Shown here: in pieces, positions 51,248-59,370 of the stretch
Numbering within the stretch: position 1 is the first letter of the stretch
How the letters are laid out: the number at the start of each line of letters is the position of its first letter
NCBI RefSeq assembly: GCF_016862975.1
Contig: NZ_BONZ01000055.1
Span: 62,001 to 126,000 of the forward strand
Origin: Rugosimonospora africana
GTDB taxonomy: Bacteria > Actinomycetota > Actinomycetes > Mycobacteriales > Micromonosporaceae
Direction of reading: 5' to 3'
DNA: 64,000 nucleotides
The notes under the pieces: model-generated
What the model was told of the DNA's origin: nothing
The model's input: the letters and a program-made list of their open reading frames with translations, nothing else
Database searches by the model: none
Program-made: the position numbers and the translations under genes

Positions 51248-54154
51248 TACGAGGTCGAACTCTTCCCAGGGCCCGATGGCGGTGCGGTTGGCGATCAGCG
51301 GTTGGGCGCCGGCATTCTCGGCGGTGACGTAGTCGTTGTTGACGAGTGCCTTGAGGCTGACGCTGCCGTCGGTGTTGTGGATGAGTTGGAACGTTTCCCA
51401 GCCGCCGATGGCGGTGCGGTTGGCGATCAGCGGTGAGGCTCCGGCGTTGTCGGCGGTGACGATGTCGCTGTTGGCGTGGGCGCGGAGGGCGATGTTGCCG
51501 TTGCCGGCGTCGAGGACGTCGAATTGCTCCCAGGGGCCGATGGCGGTGCGGTTGGCGATCAGCGGTGAGGCTCCGGCGTTGTCCGCGGTCACGTAGTTGT
51601 TGTTGGCGTGCGCCCGGAGGCTGATGACCGACGACGAGTGCGTTCTGGTGTCCAGCCCGATGCTGGCGCTGCTGCCGGTCAGGTGCCGGGCGGCGGTGGC
51701 CGGGCTGCCGCCGACCGCGGCGAAGGGCAGGGCGGTGGTGGGGGACGCTGTGCGTTCCACGAGGTACGTCTTGCCCGACTGAGCGGAAATCGTGAACGTC
51801 GGGTTGCTCTGCGCGCCGACAACCGTCGCACCGCTGCCGTCCACGACCGTGACGCTCTGGCCCGGCCACGGGCTGCGCACAGCGATCGGGGCGGTCGAGC
51901 CGGACGCGATCGCGACAGTGCTCACGGTGCCGCCGGACACCTGCACCGACACCTTGGAGTTGTGCTGGATGGAGACCGTGCCCTCACCGGTCCAGTCGCT
52001 CGGCCACGCCGGTGCGATGCGTACCAGGCCGTCGTAGTCCTGAACCAGCGCCTCGGACACCGTCGCCGCCAGCACGCCGGCCTGCTCGAGGTACGGCTCG
52101 CTGGCCGGGGTACCGGTGAAGCTCGCCAGTCCCGACGGGTACGCCTGGTACGACCTGATCGACGCGAGCAGGTCCGGCTTCACCTCGGCGCCCAGTCCCA
52201 GCCGTGCCGCCTGCAGAGAGTCGAAACTCCAGTCGTTGCCGTTGACGTAGCTGCGTGCGGTGTAGGTCCGCCTGGCCAGTGCGGTCAGCGAACCGTTGTC
52301 ACCCACCACGTTGTACGGCCAGACCGCCTCCAGCCCAAGATTCTCGTCATTGTGCGTAGGCGCGGTCGGCTCGCTGGACATGCCGATCATGTCCGCCCCC
52401 GCGGCGTCGGCCGCCGCCGTCAGCAGTTGAGTCTTCGTCGCCGTGTCCGTGCGCGGCAGCGGCGGAATCTTCGGGATCGCCGCGTTGAGCTGGCTCACCA
52501 GGGCCGAGTCGACGCCGAGCGTCTGGGCCGCCTGTGCCGTCGCCGGGAACAGCGCCTGCATGGCCAGGATGTCGGTCACCGGGTCGGTGACATTCCACTG
52601 TGTCTCGTGCGCGTTGGCCCGGGTGTGCAGGAGGCCGTCCGAGCCCTGGGTGGCGTACGCCAGCAGGAATCTGGCCGCCCCGCTCATCAGCGGGTAGTTG
52701 GTCGAAAGGAATGACCGGTCATCCGTCATCAGGTACCGCTGCCAGACCCATAGTCCGATCTCGGCTCCGGTGGTGACCGTCAACGAGTTATAGCTGGGCG
52801 TGATGTTCTGGTCGCACGAGGCGTTGCTGGTACCGCCCTGGTAGGTGCCGTTGCCGTTGAAGCGCATGGTCTCCGGTACGCACAAGCCCGTGCGGCCGCC
52901 CATGTTGGCGCTCGTCCACGCCGTGATGTTCGAGATGTTGCTCTGGTACAGGCGGAAGACCGGATCGTCGAGACTCGGCTCACCCGCCGACAGGTTTGCC
53001 TGCACCAGCATGCGCAGGTTCCAGAACCAGTAACCCGCGGGGAACCAGTCCTGGTGGTCCTGGGAGAAGTTGAACAGGTCGGCGACACCGGCCTGGGATC
53101 CCGGGAGCGTGCCGCGGCTGGACGCTCCCGCGTCGTAGAGGTACAGCGTGCGCAGGTTTTCGACGTAGTCGCCGGTACCGTCGCTGGAGGAGATCTTGAT
53201 CAAGCCGGCCGATCCCCAGTAGCCGTGCCACCAGGACAGGTGCGACGCCGAGAGGGAGGACGCCGATGCCGTGGCGTCGCTGCCGAGTACCGAGGTCGCG
53301 GCCGCCACCGCGTCGCCGCCGCTGTAGGCAGGCGAGGCGACGACCACCCGGTACGAGCCGTCGGTGTTGGGTTGGAAGCCGACCCGCGCGGTGGTCGAGT
53401 TCGGTGCCGAGGCGGCGACGTTGCGCCCGCCCGCGGTGATCGCGGCCAGCGTGCCGAACGTCTGCCCGGACGCGCCACTGCCGCTGTTGTCCGCAAAGGT
53501 CTCCGCGAGCGTCGCGACCGCGCCGGACGTCCGGGTCGCGGGCGACCGGCCGCTCCACAGCGCCACTTGCGCGGTCTGGGTGCTGTTCGGGTCCGCGCCG
53601 GTGACGTTGACGACCAACTCCGCCTTGTCCGCGCGCAGGTACGCGGTCAGCGTCATCCCGCCGCCCGACTCGTGCAGCGTGCCGTCGTACAGGTCGAGGT
53701 ACCCGGAGAAGTCCGCGGCACCCGTCATCGCGGCGAGACCGGGAATCGTCACCTGGCCCGGCGACTTGCGGTCCGGGAACGTGTCGGTGCGGTTGAGCTG
53801 AGCGGTGAAGCCGCCCGCCGACCACACCGCGGCGCCCAACGTGCCGTTGCCCAGCGGGACGAACTGGGTCGGGCTGGCGTTGGGTTGGCCGAGCACGATG
53901 TCGGCACGCCGGACGACGTTGGGAGCGTCCACGACGAATGTGCCGTTCTGCCAGGCCGTGGTTCCGAGCGCCGCTGCTGCTCCGGGGGCTGCTGTGGTTC
54001 CGGGGGTCGCGGTTCCGGGGGTCGTTGCGGTTCCCGGCGCCGCCGCGGCGGGTGGGATCACGGCGAGGGTGAGTCCGGCCGTTGTCAGCGTTACGGCGGC
54101 GGCCATCGCGGTGGCCATGGCGAATGATCGGTGGAACCGGCGCTGTCGGTCCAT
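51239..54154 (-). CDS. Secreted GH95-like glycoside hydrolase with C-terminal beta-trefoil repeats
   Basis: The ATG at 54154 follows GAGGAG, giving 971 residues with a signal peptide and a short Pro-Gly-Thr-Ala repeat linker. The N-terminal beta-sandwich has PLGNGTLGAAVW and LNRTDTFPD, as in clan GH-L enzymes. The (alpha/alpha)6 domain has DHQDWFPAGYWFWNLRM, CVPETMRFNGNG and HETQWNVTDPVTDILAMQALF. This is closest to GH95 (alpha-L-fucosidase/galactosidase group), with moderate confidence in the substrate. The C-terminus has three 44-residue repeats (NNYVTADNAGASPLIANRTA), a fascin/AbfB-like sugar-binding trefoil. The stop is in a repeated element. Confidence 0.72.
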   Translation of the reverse strand: MDRQRRFHRSFAMATAMAAAVTLTTAGLTLAVIPPAAAAPGTATTPGTATPGTTAAPGAAAALGTTAWQNGTFVVDAPNVVRRADIVLGQPNASPTQFVPLGNGTLGAAVWSAGGFTAQLNRTDTFPDRKSPGQVTIPGLAAMTGAADFSGYLDLYDGTLHESGGGMTLTAYLRADKAELVVNVTGADPNSTQTAQVALWSGRSPATRTSGAVATLAETFADNSGSGASGQTFGTLAAITAGGRNVAASAPNSTTARVGFQPNTDGSYRVVVASPAYSGGDAVAAATSVLGSDATASASSLSASHLSWWHGYWGSAGLIKISSSDGTGDYVENLRTLYLYDAGASSRGTLPGSQAGVADLFNFSQDHQDWFPAGYWFWNLRMLVQANLSAGEPSLDDPVFRLYQSNISNITAWTSANMGGRTGLCVPETMRFNGNGTYQGGTSNASCDQNITPSYNSLTVTTGAEIGLWVWQRYLMTDDRSFLSTNYPLMSGAARFLLAYATQGSDGLLHTRANAHETQWNVTDPVTDILAMQALFPATAQAAQTLGVDSALVSQLNAAIPKIPPLPRTDTATKTQLLTAAADAAGADMIGMSSEPTAPTHNDENLGLEAVWPYNVVGDNGSLTALARRTYTARSYVNGNDWSFDSLQAARLGLGAEVKPDLLASIRSYQAYPSGLASFTGTPASEPYLEQAGVLAATVSEALVQDYDGLVRIAPAWPSDWTGEGTVSIQHNSKVSVQVSGGTVSTVAIASGSTAPIAVRSPWPGQSVTVVDGSGATVVGAQSNPTFTISAQSGKTYLVERTASPTTALPFAAVGGSPATAARHLTGSSASIGLDTRTHSSSVISLRAHANNNYVTADNAGASPLIANRTAIGPWEQFDVLDAGNGNIALRAHANSDIVTADNAGASPLIANRTAIGGWETFQLIHNTDGSVSLKALVNNDYVTAENAGAQPLIANRTAIGPWEEFDLVAD
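51245..51640 (-). repeat. Three 132-bp tandem repeats coding the trefoil lobes
   Basis: The segment CCGATGGCGGTGCGGTTGG recurs at 51273, 51405 and 51537, an exact 132-bp period (44 codons). High DNA identity between the repeats points to recent duplication or gene conversion. Confidence 0.88.
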
Positions 54155-54260
54155 GAGGTCTCCTCGGCGGTTCGTCTCGGAGGTGCCCGGTTCGTGCCGG
54201 AGTTGCCCGGCTCTTCTCGGAGTTCGCCGCCCGGCTCGTCTGGGGGTTCCCCTCGGCGAG

Positions 54261-54300
54261 CAGGCGCGGGGAGTGACAGGCGCGGGGAGCGACAGGCGCG
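54261..54300. repeat. 16-bp tandem repeat upstream of the GH95-like gene
   Basis: CAGGCGCGGGGAGTGA and CAGGCGCGGGGAGCGA (54261-54292) are followed by a half copy to 54300. It lies about 110-145 bp before the start codon. Confidence 0.75.
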
Positions 54301-54322
54301 TGGGACGGAAGTTCGCTACATA

Positions 54323-54337
54323 GTTCAACGACTGAAC
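54323..54337. promoter_or_regulatory. Putative operator upstream of the GH95-like gene
   Basis: GTTCAACGACTGAAC has perfect 5-bp arms and a 5-bp spacer, and is followed by GAAGTTGAAAC as a possible second half-site. Its position about 170 bp before the start suits a sugar-responsive regulator; none is adjacent. Confidence 0.5.
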
Positions 54338-54636
54338 GAATCGACGAAGTTGAAACTAGGTCGTGCGCGGTCGCGGTGTCAAGACATCCGGCCGCCGATT
54401 TCCTCCGAGGTATGCCGTCCGGCGGTGATGTCGAAGCGCTTCGGTCCTCTCCTGTCCGGATCTGTTGACCCGAGTGCGGATTCTGGCGCCGGACCAGGTA
54501 AATTCCGTCGGTTTGAGTGCCGTCCGGCAGCGGGCGGCAGGCTCCCTGAAGTGACGCTTCGGTGATCGGATCGGGCCGGAACCTCGGATGTCTGCCGGCT
54601 CCGCTGTCTCTGCCGGTTTGCGGCTGCGGCCTCGCG

Positions 54637-57066
54637 CTATTCGGTACGCAGGCCCTCCGGGCGCAGCAGCCGCCACAGCAGGGGCAGGCTGATCGCGGTG
54701 ACCGCGAGCACCACGACCGCTGCCGCGCCCGACATCGCGGCCACGGCCGGCCAGTTGAACCGCATCGGTTCACCGACCACCGCGAGCAGTGCCGAGCCCA
54801 GTCCGGTACCGGTGATGCCGGCCAGTATCAGGCCCAGGAACACGGGTACCGCCGTCTGCCACAGCACCGACCAGCTCAGCGTGCTGCGCCGGGTGCCGAA
54901 CGCGACCAGTACCGCCAGCGTGCGGCGCTGCTCGCGCAACTGCTCCAGGATGCCCACCAGGAGGCTCGCCCCGATCAGCAACAGCGCCGCCACGACGCCG
55001 ATCAGCAGTCCACGGCGTACCTCGGCGAGCCGGTCGTCCTGCTCCATTGCCCGCAGCGAGTCGACCGTCGCGAGCGGGCTCACCGCCGCGGCCGTGTTGC
55101 GAATGTACTCCAGCGTGTCGGGCTTGCCGTCGGTGCTCAGGTAGATCTCGATGGTTGGATCGCGGAGTTGCGCGGCCGCGATCGCCGCCGGAGTGGCCAT
55201 GACCCCGCTGAACGACACGCCATTCGGGTCCTGGGTCGGTGTGACGGACCGAGCCGCGCGCGGTACCGTCCACTGTGGACCCGCGCCGCTCGACGGGGAC
55301 ACCAGCGTCACCCGTTGTCCCGGTGCGGGCAGTGGCCCTTCGCCCATCCGGACGTCCTGCTGGTGCGCGATGAACACGTCGCCGTCGGTGCACCGGTCGA
55401 TGCCGGCGAGAGCGGTCAGCGACTGGCAGTTCCCGAGGATGAGTGTGCCGGCCGGTTCGTTGGCGTCGTCGGTCGTCTGGCCGCTGTTCTGGGTGCCGCT
55501 GTTCTGGGTGTTGTTGTCTTGGGTGCCGTTGTCTTGGGTCCCGCCGGACCGCGTCGAGGATCCGGCCCAGCCGATGCTGGCTTCCAGGAGGGAGTACACC
55601 CGATCGACGCCCCGCGTCGAACCGAACTTCGTCGCGGCCTGGCTCGCCGTCGCCGGATCTACGCCCTGAGTCAGTACGACAATCACCTGGGCGCGCGTCG
55701 GGTCCTGCCCGGTCGATTTGGTGTAGTCGCCCTGGACGCCGCCGAACATCATCTGCAACGCGATCCCGCCGGCCACGGCTACCGCGACGCCGCCGGCCGC
55801 GCGGGTGGACGTACCGCTGTTGAGTTGCAGCCGGCGCACGGCCAGCTGCCAGGAGACCGTGGCGGCGCCGGCATGGCGTAGCGCCGCTTCGATCAGCCAC
55901 GGCAGCAGTGCGGCGACCCCGATGAGCAGCAGTGCCGTACCCACGACGAGTTGGTACTCGTTGGGCCTCGCTCCGGTGTGGTGCACCGAATTCAGCATCG
56001 GCAACAGCAGCGCCAGCCCGATCACCGGTAGCGCCAGCCGCCACCAGACCCGTCGCCGCGCGCTGCCCGAGCGGCGTACCACACCGAGAGGCTCGATGAC
56101 CACGTGCCGCAGCGCGAAGATGCTGACCGCGACGGCCGACACCGGTACCGCCAGCAGAATGAGTGCCCCCAGCGCCAGGCCGGGCCGTACGTCCGGAGCG
56201 AACACACTGACGCCCCACAGCGTGAATCGCGGTATGACGAACTGGCGTGTGGCGAACAGCAACAGCACGCCGATGGCGACTCCGAACAGCGAGCCGAGCA
56301 GCGCCTCGCCCGCGGCGACCCGAACGGCCGTCTGCCGGTCCGCGCCGACCAGCCGCAGCGCGGCCAGGCGCCGGTCGCGGCGCTCTCCGCCGAACCGTAC
56401 CGCCGCCGCGATGAACACCGCGACGGGCAGCAGCAGCACCACGAGGATGATGGCGACGAGCATCATGAGTACGGGGTCGAGCTTGTCGCTCGTCCACTTG
56501 TCTCCGAAGTGGTCGATGCGGTCGAGAGTGCCGGACTGGATCTGGTCGGCGCCGAGTCGGTCGCTGCCAAGATAGAACCTGTACTCGTTGGGTCCGGACA
56601 GGCCCGCGTCGCCGATGGTGCCGACGATCGGATAGTCGAGCCGGGGTCGCAGCAGTGCGCCACGGGGTGAGGCGAGCAGCCGGGCCAGGGCCGGTGAGGC
56701 GACCAGTTGGCCGGGGGCGGGAAGTGCGGTCAGGCCCGGCGGGACGGGGGCATGCGGGCCTTCGGGCTGGAGTATCAGGCCGGTGATCGACAGGTCCCGG
56801 AACCTGGTGTCGAACGGGCTGACCAGCTCAGTGTTGGCCGCGCGGGGAAGGGGCGCCTCGCCCGAGACGGCGTAGTCGCGGCCCGAGTCCCGATCGTGCC
56901 GGCTCTGAATCACGTGTGGCAGGGCGGCGGCCACGAGCAGCAGGGCCACTCCGAGCCCGACACCGAGGGCGGCCAGCAGGGCTCTCGTCCAGCCCTCTCG
57001 ACCGCCGGTCAGGGTGAGGCGGGCGCCGAGGGCGAGGTCGGCTGTCCAGCGCCGTGGGCCGGTCAT
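54637..57066 (-). CDS. FtsX-like ABC transporter permease without adjacent ATPase
   Basis: 809 residues from the ATG at 57066. It has an N-terminal membrane helix (RALLAALGVGLGVALLLVAAALP), a large extracytoplasmic domain, a FtsX-type core of three helices near 215-345, two more helices near 365-415, a second external domain, and a C-terminal core (LLIGVVAALLLIGASLLVGILEQLREQRRTLAVLVAFGTRR). Proteins of this MacB-like group work with a separate ATPase, but no ATPase gene is adjacent. The second external domain contains four GTQ-type pentapeptide repeats. A 30-codon frame ends on its start (ATGA). Confidence 0.82.
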   Translation of the reverse strand: MTGPRRWTADLALGARLTLTGGREGWTRALLAALGVGLGVALLLVAAALPHVIQSRHDRDSGRDYAVSGEAPLPRAANTELVSPFDTRFRDLSITGLILQPEGPHAPVPPGLTALPAPGQLVASPALARLLASPRGALLRPRLDYPIVGTIGDAGLSGPNEYRFYLGSDRLGADQIQSGTLDRIDHFGDKWTSDKLDPVLMMLVAIILVVLLLPVAVFIAAAVRFGGERRDRRLAALRLVGADRQTAVRVAAGEALLGSLFGVAIGVLLLFATRQFVIPRFTLWGVSVFAPDVRPGLALGALILLAVPVSAVAVSIFALRHVVIEPLGVVRRSGSARRRVWWRLALPVIGLALLLPMLNSVHHTGARPNEYQLVVGTALLLIGVAALLPWLIEAALRHAGAATVSWQLAVRRLQLNSGTSTRAAGGVAVAVAGGIALQMMFGGVQGDYTKSTGQDPTRAQVIVVLTQGVDPATASQAATKFGSTRGVDRVYSLLEASIGWAGSSTRSGGTQDNGTQDNNTQNSGTQNSGQTTDDANEPAGTLILGNCQSLTALAGIDRCTDGDVFIAHQQDVRMGEGPLPAPGQRVTLVSPSSGAGPQWTVPRAARSVTPTQDPNGVSFSGVMATPAAIAAAQLRDPTIEIYLSTDGKPDTLEYIRNTAAAVSPLATVDSLRAMEQDDRLAEVRRGLLIGVVAALLLIGASLLVGILEQLREQRRTLAVLVAFGTRRSTLSWSVLWQTAVPVFLGLILAGITGTGLGSALLAVVGEPMRFNWPAVAAMSGAAAVVVLAVTAISLPLLWRLLRPEGLRTE
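55480..55539 (-). repeat. In-frame 15-bp tandem repeat, four copies, in the FtsX-type gene
   Basis: Units start at 55480, 55495, 55510 and 55525; the first two are identical. They encode Gly-Thr-Gln-Asp/Asn-Asn/Ser in an external loop. Confidence 0.87.
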
Positions 57067-57155
57067 GCGACTGTCACGCGTCGGCGGTCGGCGACGCGGT
57101 GGTCGCGCCGCGGACAAGGCTCGACGAGCCCGGACGAGGTCTTCCCGTGTGGCAT
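57063..57155 (-). CDS. Possible 30-residue leader or remnant ORF before the FtsX-type gene
   Basis: ATG at 57155 to TGA at 57063, whose last bases overlap the permease start as ATGA. The peptide (MPHGKTSSGLVEPCPRRDHR...) is basic and matches nothing I know. It could be a translational leader, the remnant of a lost upstream gene, or chance. The upstream region has a GGTATACC palindrome at 57177-57184. Confidence 0.25.
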   Translation of the reverse strand: MPHGKTSSGLVEPCPRRDHRVADRRRVTVA

Positions 57156-57323
57156 GCCGGCGACTCTACACCACGAGGTATACCAAGTGTGTATAGGCCC
57201 CGAAGTGCGGTTCTGTGGCCGGAGCTCCGGCGTCGGCTGTCCGACCGGATGCCGATGAGCGGATGTCGCTCATCTGAGAGACCTGGCAGAGCGAAGACTG
57301 CCGACGATGCGTGGGTTCGCCGG

Positions 57324-57341
57324 GGCGCCCCGAGGGGCGCC
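57324..57341 (-). terminator. Hairpin downstream of the 57.4-kb lipoprotein gene
   Basis: GGCGCCCC and GGGGCGCC flank a GA dinucleotide, 27 bp after the lipoprotein stop codon on the minus strand. Short but perfect. Confidence 0.55.
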
Positions 57342-57367
57342 GCCCGAACTCCCGGGGGTGGCCCGTC

Positions 57368-57979
57368 CTACGAACTGCCGGGAGAACCGCACGGCACGCC
57401 GACACCAAGACGCACCTGGGTCTCCTGCCCCTGCGACCGGACGATCAACGGCAGGCACGCGGGCTGCGCGACCAAGGTGCCACCGGCAAAGACCAACCAG
57501 GCGGAGCTGGACGGTGCCGGACAGGCCGGTACCTGAACCGCCGTCGCGGACACGGCCGCGCCACCCCAGCTAAGGCGAGCCCGGTCCTCCCAGCCCGGTC
57601 CCACCCGAAGGTCGACCGCTGCGCCGGCCCGCACGAGAAGGCCCCACTTGGCGAACAGCCGTGCCGCGGGATCGGCCCCGCCCTGGTCGATCACCTGTAA
57701 GACCGACGCGATCGGCACCGCAACGTTTCGCGCGACCACCCGGTAGTCGTCGGGCGGATCCGGCAGCCCCGCGATCGACGATGCACAGGACACCAGCCCA
57801 ACGTCCGGTGCCAAGGAGGGCTCCGCGCTTGCTCCCGCCGGAGTCGAGGCCGCGACGGCCACCGGATTCGACGCAGTGACACCCTGACCGGAGTGCGCGG
57901 GGGACGTGCACCCGGCCAGAAGCACCACGGCGGCACCGGTCGCCGCTCGCACCCGACTCGACCATGGTCGGCCTCGCAC
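57368..57979 (-). CDS. Hypothetical lipoprotein
   Basis: 203 residues from a GTG at 57979. It has a lipoprotein leader with lipobox LLAGC, C24 acylated. The mature part has an Ala/Ser-rich linker, then a compact domain with four Cys (SCASSI...VPACPAP...AQPACLPL...GVPCGS), probably two disulfides. No family was recognised. It may be a sensor or envelope protein. The start codon is the least certain part, since the ribosome-binding site is weak. Confidence 0.65.
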   Translation of the reverse strand: MRGRPWSSRVRAATGAAVVLLAGCTSPAHSGQGVTASNPVAVAASTPAGASAEPSLAPDVGLVSCASSIAGLPDPPDDYRVVARNVAVPIASVLQVIDQGGADPAARLFAKWGLLVRAGAAVDLRVGPGWEDRARLSWGGAAVSATAVQVPACPAPSSSAWLVFAGGTLVAQPACLPLIVRSQGQETQVRLGVGVPCGSPGSS

Positions 57980-58114
57980 CCACTCATCTTCGCAAGATTC
58001 ACGCTACGAGGGCGAGCCCCGTGTTCGTAACGAAACGGTGCGGGTGGGCGCGGTACCGAGTCGCGATTGAAGCGCTTCGACGGGTCCCCGTCCGTGCCGT
58101 CGCCACGGTACCTT

Positions 58115-58130
58115 AGGAAAGCGGATTCCT
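58115..58130. promoter_or_regulatory. LacI-type operator upstream of the LacI-family gene
   Basis: AGGAAAGCGGATTCCT is a near-perfect palindrome 101 bp before the LacI start. Its inner 14 bases differ in one position from the two operators before the PL3 pectate lyase gene (10921-10970). Confidence 0.75.
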
Positions 58131-58230
58131 GACCGTCGTCGACCATGTCGCGGGGCAGGAGACCGCCGATACAAGAAGAGTCCCGGTACTCTGCGGACCA
58201 TAGAATCCCGACGGATCAGGGTGGGCGAGC

Positions 58231-59283
58231 ATGGCTGATGAGCCTTCCGGCGTCGTACGGCTCGCTGACGTCGCGCGCCGGGCGCGGGTCTCCCCGTCCA
58301 CCGCCTCCCGCGTCATCAACGGCAACGCCAAACATGTGACGGAGGCGCTGCGTACTCGGGTGATGAAGGCGGTGGAGGAGCTGCGCTACGTACCCAACGC
58401 GCACGCCCAACTGCTCGCCCGCCCGCAGCGCACCGCGGTCGGCGTGATCGTGCACGACGTGTCCGACCCGTACTTCGCCGAACTCACCCGAGGGCTGCAA
58501 CGGGTTGCGGCCGATCACGGCCGGCTGCTCGTCATCTGCAACAGCTACCGGGATCCGGTGCGGGAACTGGAGTATGTCGAGTTGCTCCGGGCCCAGCAGG
58601 TCGCGGCGATCGTTCCGGCTGGTTCGGGGTACCACGACAGCAAGTTCACCCGGGAGTTCAACGCGGAACTGCGTGCGTACCAACAGGCCGGCGGTCGCGT
58701 CGCGGTCATCGGCCGGCACGAGATCGTGGGCGATGCCGTGGTACCGGGGAACGAAAGCGGCGCGTACCTCCTCGGAAAGGAACTGTTCGAGCTGGGGCAC
58801 CAGCGGGTCGGGGTCATCGCGGGCCCCCGGGTGCTCACCACGACCACGGACCGGTTGGCTGGCCTCAAGCGGGCCGCTCGCGAGTTCGGGCGCCAGTTGC
58901 CGGCGAAACGGATCCGGTACGACGACTTCAGCCGGGACGGCGGCGCGAGCGCGGCTGTGGACCTGCTGGACAGGGAACCGGGGCTGACGGCCATCATCGC
59001 GCTCAACGACACGATGGCGGTCGGGGCGCTGGCCGCCTTGCGTGAGCGTGGCGTGGCGGTACCGGATCAGATGTCGGTGGTGGGGTTCGACGACGTACCG
59101 ATCGCACGGGACGTGACGCCGGCGCTGACGACGATCCGGCTACCGCTCGTGGAGATGGGGGTGCGGGCGATGAGCCTCGCGCTCGACACTCCGGATCCGG
59201 CGCGCGAACCGCGCGCCCCACGGGTACAGCATGTGGCTGGGGAGATCGTCCGCCGAGCCAGTGCCGCCCCTCCGCCGGAGTAG
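58231..59283 (+). CDS. LacI-family transcriptional repressor, probable pectin regulator
   Basis: 350 residues from the ATG at 58231. The LacI HTH is VRLADVARRARVSPSTASRVINGNAKHVTEALRTRV with the hinge AHAQLLARPQRTAVGVIV. The periplasmic-binding-type ligand domain follows, including GAYLLGKELFELGHQRVGVIAGP and ALNDTMAVGALAALRERGVAVPDQMSVVGFDDVPIARDVTP. It faces the PL1 operon and carries its own operator, so autoregulation is likely. The same site before the PL3 lyase gene suggests it represses pectin breakdown until a uronate signal binds. Confidence 0.88.
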   Translation: MADEPSGVVRLADVARRARVSPSTASRVINGNAKHVTEALRTRVMKAVEELRYVPNAHAQLLARPQRTAVGVIVHDVSDPYFAELTRGLQRVAADHGRLLVICNSYRDPVRELEYVELLRAQQVAAIVPAGSGYHDSKFTREFNAELRAYQQAGGRVAVIGRHEIVGDAVVPGNESGAYLLGKELFELGHQRVGVIAGPRVLTTTTDRLAGLKRAAREFGRQLPAKRIRYDDFSRDGGASAAVDLLDREPGLTAIIALNDTMAVGALAALRERGVAVPDQMSVVGFDDVPIARDVTPALTTIRLPLVEMGVRAMSLALDTPDPAREPRAPRVQHVAGEIVRRASAAPPPE

Positions 59284-59312
59284 TCGTTTCGGGCCGGCCT
59301 CGCACCAGAGGC

Positions 59313-59352
59313 AGAGCGTCCGGGCCGTTCTGACGAACGACCCGGACGCTCT
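59313..59352. terminator. Bidirectional terminator between LacI and PL1 genes
   Basis: 18-bp arms at 59313-59330 and 59335-59352 (AGAGCGTCCGGG...CGTTC) enclose TGAC, with one mismatch. It lies 30 bp after the LacI stop and 19 bp beyond the convergent pectate lyase stop. Confidence 0.85.
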
Positions 59353-59370
59353 GAACGCCAGGCGGATGGC

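Larger units (their letters stand above)
54155..54636. other. Gene-free stretch upstream of the GH95-like gene
   Basis: These 482 bp hold a short tandem repeat (54261-54300), the palindrome at 54323-54337 and a lower-GC patch that probably includes the GH95-like promoter. The far side follows the stop region of the FtsX-type gene. No gene was recognised. Confidence 0.55.

Noticed and set aside
57067-57117. A TTG start at 57117 for the FtsX-type permease
   Set aside because: The extra 17 residues are Arg/Pro-rich before the normal N-terminus, and the ATG at 57066 is a better start codon, though its ribosome-binding site is not strong.
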